Assembly (NCBI RefSeq): GCF_031846525.1
Contig: NZ_JAVRHM010000019.1
Span: 20,100 to 84,099, forward strand
Reading direction: 5' to 3'
Source of the DNA: Autumnicola patrickiae
GTDB lineage: Bacteria > Bacteroidota > Bacteroidia > Flavobacteriales > Flavobacteriaceae
Length of the DNA stretch: 64,000 nucleotides
A program made the position numbers and the translations under genes. Below are positions 1-6,880 of the stretch, piece after piece. The notes beneath the pieces are model-generated. The model worked only from the letters and a program-made list of their open reading frames with translations. It was not told the DNA's origin and did no database searches. Positions within the stretch are counted from its first letter, which is position 1. Every line of letters begins with the position of its first letter.

Positions 1-141
1 GGTATTACTGAAAAAACCGATGCCCTTGCACTTGTTGTAAGCGAGGAAACAGGACAGATTTCTTATATAAAAGATGGGGAATTTGTGATGTTTGAAACCA
101 ACAAGGAACTTATAGAGAAACTGAAGGAAGATCTTTCTTAG
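1..141 (+). CDS. cdaA: Diadenylate cyclase CdaA, C-terminal end only
   Basis: The frame is open from base 1 to a TAG at 139-141 and gives the last 46 residues of a protein whose start lies outside the window. The run GITEKTDALALVVSEETG followed by ISYIKDGEF matches the end of the DisA_N diadenylate cyclase domain, in the form found in membrane-bound CdaA (DacA). This enzyme joins two ATP into the second messenger c-di-AMP, which controls potassium and osmolyte uptake and envelope homeostasis. The active-site DGA and RHR motifs and the N-terminal membrane helices would be upstream of the window, so catalytic competence cannot be judged. The protein ends shortly after the domain, as is usual for this type. 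No terminator is seen before the next gene 43 bases downstream. Confidence 0.8.
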   Translation, partial: GITEKTDALALVVSEETGQISYIKDGEFVMFETNKELIEKLKEDLS

Positions 142-184
142 GACACATATTTCTTATGTATCGTATTATACTGAAACGATAGTT

Positions 185-1069
185 ATGAGATTTAACAATA
201 ATATTAGCTCACACACAATTGGTCATTGGAAGCTTCCGTATTCCTTAAGTGGACCGCAGCACAAAAGGAAAAAATGGGTAAATGAAAATGATACGGAAAA
301 AATAGAACATTTCACTGGAGGACTTTTTATAACATATTTACGAGAAGTAGAAAAACGAAATGTATTGTATTACTCCCAGAACCTCAATGATGATCATAAA
401 AATCCAGATCTACTTATACATATGGATGAAAGAATCCATACTGTACAGGTCACTCAAATAGTTTTAAACAACTACTTGACCAAATTCAACCAAACCAAAA
501 GGTTATGTGAAAAAATTTCCAATTTTATTCGGGATGTTTACACACCACCAATTAAAATCAATATTCAGATTTACCCACCTTGGGAGATTGAAGAACCTCC
601 AAAAGCACCAATAAAAGTATATAGGAGATTAAGTAAAACCATTGCTAAAAGCATTTCAGAAAACATAGAAAATTTATCGGCAAAAAATGAAATACTGAAC
701 TTTAAAACGGATGATATATTTAACAAGATCGCGGACGGATACAATTTACTTTCAGTTCCCAAGAATCGCGTATCTCATTATTTCGGAGATAAAAATGTAT
801 ATGTGGATTATGAATTTGATGCAATAAAAATTTCTGTAGAAAATATTGAATCCGCTACCAATAAAATTTTTACAGATAAAAATAATGGAAATTCGGAAAT
901 ACTTTTAATATGGGGAGATCAAAATCAATTTATGGGCACCGAGCAATTAATTATTAAAAATTTGAAAGATCAATTCGTAAAATCCACTTTCAAATCAATT
1001 TATTTTTTAGCATTTCAGAATACCTTAGAAGTTGAGAAAAGAGAGATATTATGTGTTAAAGTAATTTAA
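185..1069 (+). CDS. Hypothetical protein, possibly a nuclease-like fold
   Basis: I do not recognise this 294-residue protein. It has no signal peptide or membrane segment and is rich in Asn, Lys and Ile; its DNA is clearly more AT-rich than the flanking truA and rho genes, which hints at recent acquisition. Around residues 76-95 a stretch NPDLLI, then a beta-like segment HTVQVTQIV, resembles the Asp and the following E/Q-x-K strand of PD-(D/E)XK nucleases, with Gln in place of the usual Glu and Thr in place of Lys; this is suggestive only. The C-terminal third has a second alpha/beta-looking part (LLIWGDQNQF, residues about 240-250). It lies between cdaA and a convergent ABC exporter and has no obvious partner gene. 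ATG start at 185 follows an AT-rich leader with no clear ribosome-binding site. Confidence 0.6.
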   Translation: MRFNNNISSHTIGHWKLPYSLSGPQHKRKKWVNENDTEKIEHFTGGLFITYLREVEKRNVLYYSQNLNDDHKNPDLLIHMDERIHTVQVTQIVLNNYLTKFNQTKRLCEKISNFIRDVYTPPIKINIQIYPPWEIEEPPKAPIKVYRRLSKTIAKSISENIENLSAKNEILNFKTDDIFNKIADGYNLLSVPKNRVSHYFGDKNVYVDYEFDAIKISVENIESATNKIFTDKNNGNSEILLIWGDQNQFMGTEQLIIKNLKDQFVKSTFKSIYFLAFQNTLEVEKREILCVKVI

Positions 1070-1096
1070 TTACAAACATCCTAAACCTACACTTAG

Positions 1097-2863
1097 TCAA
1101 AGCGCCTCCTCCGCTTTAAACTGAACTTCATAAAGGTTTTTATAGTAGCCATTCTCCTTCTTCAGTAGTTCCTGATGAGTTCCCATTTCCACAATTTCAC
1201 CGGCCTCCATCACCATAATCTTATCAGCTTTTTTGATGGTTGCCAGTCTGTGGGCAATAACAATTGAAGTACGTCCCTGCGTAATTTTATCTGTCGCATC
1301 CTGGATTAATTGTTCGCTATAGGAGTCTACTGAAGAAGTAGCCTCGTCCAGCACCAGGATACTGGGGTTACTCACAAAAGCACGCAGAAATGCTATAAGC
1401 TGGCGCTGCCCTGAAGAGAGCATCGCCCCCCTTTCTTTTACATTGTAATAATAGCCGTTCGGAAGCGTGTTTATAAAATCATGTATTCCTATACGCTTTG
1501 CGGCATTAATAACATCTTCTTCAGTAATATCGGGATTTTCCAATGTGATGTTATTCATAATAGTATCAGCAAACAGGAAAACGTTCTGAAGAACCACCGC
1601 AATTTGAGAGCGGAGGGATTTCAGCTTAATTTCATTTATATCCAGCCCATCAATAAAAATTTGTCCGCCGTTGATTTCGTAAAAACGGTTCAGCAAATTA
1701 ATAATGGTAGATTTTCCGGCACCTGTTGCTCCAACAATTGCAATTGTTTCTCCAGCGTTGGCTTTAAAAGAAACTCCCTTCAGCACCTCTTCATCATCAA
1801 CATAAGAAAACCGCACGTCTTTAAATTCAATATCGCCCCTTAAATCCTGAACCTCTTTTGTACCTTCATCCTTAATCGTGGATTTGGTATCCAGCACCCC
1901 AAAAACACGGTTTGCAGCCACCATTCCCATCTGCAAAGTATTGAACTTATCTGCAATTTGCCTAAGCGGTTTAAACAGCATCTGTGATAATTCTATAAAC
2001 ATAATTATCACCCCAAGACTAATTGCATCACTTTCTATAGCGCGCAATCCCCCGAACCATACAATTAAACCTATGGTTATGGATGTGGACATTTCTGCAA
2101 TCGGGAAGAAAATAGAGTTATACCATACCGTCTTTACCCAGGCCTTTCGGTGCTTATCGTTAATATTTTTAAAGTTTTCGTACTCTTCTTTTTCGCGGGT
2201 AAAAAGCTGAACGATTTTCATCCCCGTGATACGCTCCTGAACAAAAGTATTAAGGTTAGCGACCTGAGTACGGACTTCTTCAAAAGCAATTTTCATTTTT
2301 CTCTGAAACACCCTTGTCGCATACAGGATAAACGGGAGCACAGTAAGCACAAGCAAAGTCAGTTGCCAGCTCTGATAGAACATCACCCCTAAAATCACCA
2401 GCATTTTTAATAAATCACTAATAATCATAAAAAGACCCTGACTAAAAATACTCGCAATGGTCTCTATATCACTAACAGCACGGGTAACCAGCCGCCCAAC
2501 AGCAGATTTATCGAAATACTTCATTTTAAACTGAAGCATATGTTCAAAAAGGTTCACCCTTAAATCACGTACAACCTCCTGCCCCAGCCAGTTGGCGAAG
2601 TAAATAAAACAAAATTGAAAAAGAACTTCAGCGAGTAGCACGCCGCTCATTAGCAAAATATAGTAAAGAAGTTCACTGTAATCCTGCGGAACTATCGCCT
2701 GGTCTATGGTTACTTTAAGTAAATATGGACGTAAAACAGAGGCTACAGAGAGCAGGATAGCCGCAATCCCTACAAAATAAAAAGTCTTTCTGTAAGGATC
2801 TGTATATCTAAGCAAGCGCTTAAATAAATCAAAATCGAATGCATTTCCTGTTTTTGACGCCAT
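1097..2863 (-). CDS. ABC exporter, fused permease and ATPase (MsbA-like)
   Basis: This 588-residue half-transporter would work as a homodimer in the inner membrane, exporting lipids, drugs or peptides; the substrate cannot be told from sequence. Residues 1-330 form a type I exporter membrane domain of six helices. The ATPase domain follows: Walker A GATGAGKST near residue 380, Q-loop in VVLQNVFLF, a signature LSSGQ near 482 where the canonical motif is LSGGQ, Walker B ILVLDEATSS near 505, and the H-loop in IVIAHRLATI. Length fits the family. The ATG at 2861-2863 lies directly against the stop codon of truA at 2864-2866, so the two genes are almost certainly cotranscribed. Convergent with the gene at 185-1069, with 27 bases between them and no evident terminator. 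Confidence 0.92.
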   Translation of the reverse strand: MASKTGNAFDFDLFKRLLRYTDPYRKTFYFVGIAAILLSVASVLRPYLLKVTIDQAIVPQDYSELLYYILLMSGVLLAEVLFQFCFIYFANWLGQEVVRDLRVNLFEHMLQFKMKYFDKSAVGRLVTRAVSDIETIASIFSQGLFMIISDLLKMLVILGVMFYQSWQLTLLVLTVLPFILYATRVFQRKMKIAFEEVRTQVANLNTFVQERITGMKIVQLFTREKEEYENFKNINDKHRKAWVKTVWYNSIFFPIAEMSTSITIGLIVWFGGLRAIESDAISLGVIIMFIELSQMLFKPLRQIADKFNTLQMGMVAANRVFGVLDTKSTIKDEGTKEVQDLRGDIEFKDVRFSYVDDEEVLKGVSFKANAGETIAIVGATGAGKSTIINLLNRFYEINGGQIFIDGLDINEIKLKSLRSQIAVVLQNVFLFADTIMNNITLENPDITEEDVINAAKRIGIHDFINTLPNGYYYNVKERGAMLSSGQRQLIAFLRAFVSNPSILVLDEATSSVDSYSEQLIQDATDKITQGRTSIVIAHRLATIKKADKIMVMEAGEIVEMGTHQELLKKENGYYKNLYEVQFKAEEAL

Positions 2864-3607
2864 TTACTCTACTGCTATTTTCGGGTATGTTATTTTGGTT
2901 AAAAATAAACCTTGAGCGGGAACAGAAGTTCCTGCCTTTCCCCGGTCTTCACTTTTTATTATTTCATGCAGATTGTCTACGGAACTTCTCCCCTGACCAA
3001 TCTCTAATAAAGTGCCAACAATGGCACGAACCATATTCCGTAGGAATCTGTCGGCAGTAATTTGAAAAACCAACAAATCTCCTGAATTTTTCCAAACTGC
3101 CGACTCAATTTTACAATTATAAGTCTTTACGTCGGTTCTTGATTTCGAGAAACATTTAAAATTGGTATATATTTTTAAAATTTCTGCTGCTTTATTCATT
3201 TTGGCAATGTCCAAATCTTTCTTCAAATAGAAAGCCTGATCCATTACAAACGGATTTTTATGCTGAATAATATGGTATTCATAACTTCTGCTTAGAGCAT
3301 CAAAACGCGCATGCGCATTTGGCCGTACCTTAAAAATGGCAATTATCGCAATATCTTTAGGAAGCATCGAATTCATTTTAAACCTGATTTCCTCTGCATC
3401 GAAAATTTCTTCAGCATCAAAATGAGCAAACAATTGTTTTGCATGCACACCGGCATCTGTTCTTCCCGCACCCACAATTTCGGCATTCCCCTGAAGCAGG
3501 CGTGTTAAAACTTCTTCAATTTTTTCCTGGACAGAAACGGCATTTGGCTGCCTTTGCCAGCCGTGATATGCTGTTCCTAAATAAGCCAGTTCCAAGAAAT
3601 ACCTCAA
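2864..3607 (-). CDS. truA: tRNA pseudouridine(38-40) synthase TruA
   Basis: TruA converts uridines 38-40 of the tRNA anticodon stem to pseudouridine. I set the start at a TTG codon (bases 3605-3607), giving MRYFLELAYLGTAYHGWQRQ at the N-terminus, which is where TruA proteins normally begin; the product is 247 residues, the usual size. The open frame runs another 50 codons upstream, but those residues do not look like TruA, and a strong TATCTTTG promoter box lies inside that stretch. The catalytic Asp is in GAGRTDAGVHA near residue 50; RFLRNMVRAIVGTL in the C-terminal half is also typical. The downstream ABC transporter gene follows without a gap. The frame contains one exact copy of the AAAATGGCAATTATCG repeat on its non-coding strand, read as DIAIIAIF. 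Confidence 0.93.
   Translation of the reverse strand: MRYFLELAYLGTAYHGWQRQPNAVSVQEKIEEVLTRLLQGNAEIVGAGRTDAGVHAKQLFAHFDAEEIFDAEEIRFKMNSMLPKDIAIIAIFKVRPNAHARFDALSRSYEYHIIQHKNPFVMDQAFYLKKDLDIAKMNKAAEILKIYTNFKCFSKSRTDVKTYNCKIESAVWKNSGDLLVFQITADRFLRNMVRAIVGTLLEIGQGRSSVDNLHEIIKSEDRGKAGTSVPAQGLFLTKITYPKIAVE
3333..3348 (+). repeat. Palindromic repeat, coding copy in truA
   Basis: Exact match to AAAATGGCAATTATCG, the core of the dispersed interrupted palindrome seen across the window. It lies within truA. Confidence 0.6.
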
Positions 3608-3640
3608 CCTAAAAATATTATTTTTTACATTAGCGAAATG

Positions 3641-3648
3641 CAAAGATA
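3641..3648 (-). promoter_or_regulatory. -7 promoter box for truA
   Basis: The minus strand reads TATCTTTG, an exact match to the Bacteroidota -7 consensus TAnnTTTG, 34 bases before the TTG start. No convincing TTG -33 element is seen about 19 bases upstream. Its place inside the longer open frame is the main reason for preferring the downstream TTG start. Confidence 0.6.
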
Positions 3649-3722
3649 AGGCAATTATTACAGCTGTAATCCCCGGAAGCTTTGCGTTTCTAAATGAGTG
3701 AATAAACGTAATCAATGCCGGT

Positions 3723-4211
3723 TTGAAAAAAATACTTTTACTAAGCGACACGCACAACCATATGGACGAAAGAATATTGCATTATGCAGGTGAGGCTGAT
3801 GAAATATGGCATGCAGGTGATATTGGCAATGTTGGGGTGACAGACGTGCTTAAAAAAGTAAAACCTGTAATTGCGGTTTACGGAAATATTGACAATGCCG
3901 AAGTAAGAAAAGAATTCCCACTAAACCAGCGTTTTATGTGCGAAGACGTAGACGTCTGGATCACGCATATTGGTGGTTATCCAAAGAAATATTCACCTGC
4001 AATACGCGAGGAAATAAGAAGAAATCCACCGAAGCTGTTTATCTGCGGTCATTCCCATATTCTAAAAGTAATGAATGATAAGGACCTGGGATTGCTTCAC
4101 ATGAACCCGGGTGCCGCAGGTAAACAGGGCTTTCACAAGAAAAGAACAATGCTTCGGTTTAAAATTGAAAAAGATAAAATCTTTGATCTTGAAGTTATTG
4201 AGCTGGAATAA
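3723..4211 (+). CDS. YfcE/MJ0936-family metallophosphoesterase
   Basis: A 162-residue calcineurin-like phosphoesterase, probably hydrolysing phosphodiester bonds in small molecules with two divalent metals. Metal-binding blocks appear in order: LLLSDTHNHMDE (D-x-H), HAGDIG, VYGNID, ITHIGG and ICGHSHI (G-H-x-H). Length and motif spacing fit the YfcE group of predicted phosphodiesterases. The start is TTG at 3723-3725 (TTG AAA AAA ATA CTT, giving MKKILLLSD), which places the first metal-binding Asp at residue 9 as usual for the family. It is divergent from truA, with 115 bases between the two starts. Downstream lie a nested hairpin and a strong terminator shared with the convergent DUF4293 gene. 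Confidence 0.88.
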   Translation: MKKILLLSDTHNHMDERILHYAGEADEIWHAGDIGNVGVTDVLKKVKPVIAVYGNIDNAEVRKEFPLNQRFMCEDVDVWITHIGGYPKKYSPAIREEIRRNPPKLFICGHSHILKVMNDKDLGLLHMNPGAAGKQGFHKKRTMLRFKIEKDKIFDLEVIELE

Positions 4212-4249
4212 TTTTTTTTCTGAAAAGAAAGCAGAACTTTAGCAGCTTT

Positions 4250-4280
4250 GATGATGCCCTGAAAATGGCAATTTTCGACC
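4250..4280 (+). repeat. Palindromic repeat, intergenic copy with extended left part
   Basis: Contains the exact core AAAATGGCAATTTTCG (4262-4277) within CTGAAAATGGCAATTTTC, flanked by GATGCC on the left and GACC on the right. The arms GAAAAT and ATTTTC are perfect inverted repeats around GGCA. The left flank ATGCCCTG resembles the flank of the array copies at 40.1-40.4 kb. Confidence 0.65.
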
Positions 4281-4311
4281 TTTATTTAAAAACCATAAAT
4301 GTTTAGTTTAC

Positions 4312-4354
4312 AAGACCTCAGGTTTTAAAAACCGGTAAGGTCTTCTTAAAGACC
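4312..4354 (+). terminator. Nested hairpin after the phosphoesterase gene
   Basis: AAGACCT (4312-4318) pairs with AGGTCTT (4338-4344), enclosing an inner GGTTTT/AAAACC stem; alternatively GGTCTT pairs with AAGACC at 4349-4354. Only a weak T tract follows, so it may be a leaky terminator or a 3' end stabiliser. Confidence 0.4.
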
Positions 4355-4377
4355 AATTTCCTAAACGCTACAAATCA

Positions 4378-4407
4378 AAAAACCCGAAGCTTTCACTTCG
4401 GGTTTTT
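4378..4407. terminator. Bidirectional rho-independent terminator
   Basis: AAACCCGAAG, loop CTTTCA-like, CTTCGGGTTT with A and T runs on the two sides, so it can work for the phosphoesterase gene on the plus strand and the DUF4293 gene on the minus strand. Confidence 0.85.
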
Positions 4408-4437
4408 CTACGCACTAATACTACTAAGATGATAGGC

Positions 4438-4848
4438 TTATCGCAATCGGTCCACAGATTTTACGAGATCTTCGTCCTTTTTTATAGCCTTATTGGCCAA
4501 CACTAAAAAAACGATAGAAATTACCGGAAGAAGCATCCCAATACCCTTCTCTGAGATATCTTTCTCTCCAGGTACATTTAGCAACCAATAAACAAACAAT
4601 CCTAGTAAAAAAAAGTTTAATATTATATTCAGTCGGCCCAGCACAAACTGTAGCTTCCTGTTTCTAAACATAAAAATACTTATTAAAGATAATGCACCCG
4701 ATAAAAGGAACATTATAAATACCATTAATTCATCTTCGGCATAAACAGTTTCCCCAATGGAATTTTCCCAAAGATAAAAAACAAATATTAATCCAAGGCT
4801 TACTAAAGCCGCTAAAAAAAGATAAACCGATTGTATGCGTTGTAGCAT
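4438..4848 (-). CDS. DUF4293 family membrane protein
   Basis: This 136-residue integral membrane protein begins MLQRIQSVYLFLAALVSLGL and has four predicted hydrophobic segments (about residues 7-27, 42-62, 71-92 and 100-120), matching the DUF4293 family. Its function is unknown; the family is largely restricted to Bacteroidota and commonly sits beside and divergent from rho, as here. The C-terminus NKAIKKDEDLVKSVDRLR is charged and probably cytoplasmic. The ATG start leaves 192 bases to the rho start, room for two promoters. It ends at the shared terminator at 4378-4407. Confidence 0.85.
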   Translation of the reverse strand: MLQRIQSVYLFLAALVSLGLIFVFYLWENSIGETVYAEDELMVFIMFLLSGALSLISIFMFRNRKLQFVLGRLNIILNFFLLGLFVYWLLNVPGEKDISEKGIGMLLPVISIVFLVLANKAIKKDEDLVKSVDRLR

Positions 4849-5040
4849 GATTAAAATAGAATTTGACTCACAAAAATAGATATTCTTTTCAAAAAAGCTA
4901 TTCGAAAATTAAAATAAAGTCGTATAATTGCAGGAACATTTTGTAACCAATTCAAAACAGGTTACTTAAGACTCCAAAAATATTTTCTATTCTTCCCGGA
5001 GAAGTTAAATCAATCCAAACAAACTTATTTGTAATTATTC

Positions 5041-6783
5041 ATGTTTGAAATTTCAGAATTAAAAGCTAAGAAACTTCCTGAGCTTCAGGAGATAGCTAAA
5101 ACCTTAAACGTCCCAAAGTTCAGAAGCCTTAAAAAATTAGATCTTGTATATCAAATTTTAGATTACCAGGCTTCCAACCCGGCAAAAGTAAAAGAGGTTT
5201 TAACCGAGGAGAACGAAGCACCTGCATCATCTTCTGCTTCATCAGAACCAGATAACAAGCCACAAAAAGCTAAAGGCGGAAAAATCGGAAGTAATAAAAA
5301 GCCGCCGAAAAAACAGGAGAAACCTTCAGCTTCTGAAGAAAATAAAGATTCCGGTCAGAAATCTGAGACTTCTTCAAATACAAATAAACCAACTTCTGAT
5401 AAGTCTCAAAATACTCATAAGAACCAATCCAGAAGCAATACGCCCAAGGATTCGAAAGATGAGAAAAATACTCCTAAAGGCAACAAACCTAATCCAAGGG
5501 ACAATAAGAAGGATACAAGAAGCAAAAAAGACAATAATAACTCTGGAAACAGGGATAATAACAATAATAATAGGGACAACAATAACCGGGACAACTCGAA
5601 TTCCAATTCTGGCAAAAACAGTGGGAACAGAGACAACAGGAACCGTTACCGCGAACCCGATTATGAATTTGATGCAATTATAGAAAGTGAAGGCGTGCTG
5701 GATATTATGCAGGACAGCTATGGATTTTTAAGATCTTCAGATTATAATTATCTTACTTCTCCAGATGATATTTATGTATCGCAGTCACAAATCAGACTTT
5801 TTGGTCTGAAAACCGGAGATACTGTTTTAGGACAAATTCGCCCTCCAAAAGAAGGGGAAAAATATTTTCCGCTTATAAAAATCAGCAAAATTAATGGTCT
5901 TGATCCCCAGGTTGTTCGCGACAGGGTTTCTTTTGAACATTTAACGCCACTTTTCCCGACAGAAAAATTCAGCATTGCCGAAAAACAAAGCAGTATTTCT
6001 ACCAGGATTATGGATCTTTTCTCCCCTATAGGAAAAGGACAACGTGGTATGATCGTTTCCCAGCCAAAAACGGGAAAAACAATGCTTCTTAAGGATATTG
6101 CCAATGCAATAGCTGCCAATCATCCTGAAGTTTACCAGATTGTATTGCTTATCGATGAACGCCCTGAAGAGGTTACCGATATGCAACGTAATGTAAAAGG
6201 TGAAGTTGTGGCTTCAACTTTCGATAAAGAAGCTCATGAGCACGTTAGAGTGGCAAATATCGTCCTGGAAAAAGCAAAAAGACTTGTAGAGTGTGGCCAT
6301 GATGTGGTGATCCTTCTGGATTCTATCACAAGGCTTGCCCGTGCTTATAACACTGTACAACCTGCCAGTGGTAAGGTTTTAAGTGGTGGTGTGGATGCCA
6401 ACGCTTTGCACAAACCAAAACGTTTCTTTGGTGCTGCCCGTAATATTGAAAACGGTGGATCTTTATCTATCATTGCAACCGCGCTTACTGAAACAGGTTC
6501 CAAAATGGATGAAGTAATCTTTGAAGAATTTAAAGGTACCGGTAACATGGAACTTCAGTTGGATAGAAGAATTTCCAACAGAAGGATTTTCCCTGCCATC
6601 GATCTTATCTCTTCAAGTACGCGTCGTGACGACCTGTTGCTGGATGAAGCCACAATACAACGTATGTGGGTATTGCGTAAATATCTTGCCGATATGAACC
6701 CAATTGAAGCTATGGAATTTATTAACGACAGGATAAAACAAACAAAAAACAACGAAGAATTCTTAATTTCCATGAATGGATAA
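5041..6783 (+). CDS. rho: Transcription termination factor Rho with long disordered insertion
   Basis: Rho is the hexameric RNA-DNA helicase that ends transcription at untranslated RNA. Residues 1-50 are the Rho N-terminal helix bundle (FEISELKAKKLPELQEIAKTL). Residues about 55-205 are a low-complexity insertion rich in Ser, Lys, Asn, Asp and Arg with repeated RDNNN units, not present in E. coli Rho, which is about 420 residues against 580 here. The cold-shock-like RNA-binding domain follows, ending near residue 290, then the ATPase: Walker A GQRGMIVSQPKTGKT, LLIDERPEEVTD, Walker B DVVILLDSITRLARAYN, the Q-loop region GGVDANALHKPKRFFGAARN, and the arginine finger region. The 5' leader contains TATAATTG (4923-4930) and a GTAACC/GGTTAC inverted repeat (4943-4965), which may serve Rho autoregulation. 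Confidence 0.96.
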   Translation: MFEISELKAKKLPELQEIAKTLNVPKFRSLKKLDLVYQILDYQASNPAKVKEVLTEENEAPASSSASSEPDNKPQKAKGGKIGSNKKPPKKQEKPSASEENKDSGQKSETSSNTNKPTSDKSQNTHKNQSRSNTPKDSKDEKNTPKGNKPNPRDNKKDTRSKKDNNNSGNRDNNNNNRDNNNRDNSNSNSGKNSGNRDNRNRYREPDYEFDAIIESEGVLDIMQDSYGFLRSSDYNYLTSPDDIYVSQSQIRLFGLKTGDTVLGQIRPPKEGEKYFPLIKISKINGLDPQVVRDRVSFEHLTPLFPTEKFSIAEKQSSISTRIMDLFSPIGKGQRGMIVSQPKTGKTMLLKDIANAIAANHPEVYQIVLLIDERPEEVTDMQRNVKGEVVASTFDKEAHEHVRVANIVLEKAKRLVECGHDVVILLDSITRLARAYNTVQPASGKVLSGGVDANALHKPKRFFGAARNIENGGSLSIIATALTETGSKMDEVIFEEFKGTGNMELQLDRRISNRRIFPAIDLISSSTRRDDLLLDEATIQRMWVLRKYLADMNPIEAMEFINDRIKQTKNNEEFLISMNG

Positions 6784-6807
6784 GATTTTCTTCTGAATTT
6801 ATATACT

Positions 6808-6835
6808 AACCGGACAGAAATGTCCGGTTTTTTTA
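6808..6835 (+). terminator. Rho-independent terminator after rho
   Basis: AACCGGACA, loop GAAA, TGTCCGGTT followed by a run of T. It lies 25 bases after the rho stop codon; on the other strand the convergent polymerase gene ends 46 bases away. Confidence 0.9.
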
Positions 6836-6880
6836 TAGGTTATACTGAAGGATTAATGAAGGGACAGGATTTCTCCCTAA

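Noticed and set aside
3608..3757. Upstream extension of the truA frame by 50 codons to an ATG at 3757
   Set aside because: The added residues do not resemble TruA, would overlap the divergent phosphoesterase start, and contain the TATCTTTG promoter box; the TTG at 3607 gives the usual N-terminus.
5415..5683. Open frames of 60-74 codons on both strands inside rho
   Set aside because: They are shadows of the low-complexity Asn/Asp/Arg-rich coding sequence and give poly-Leu or Ile/Thr-rich nonsense proteins.
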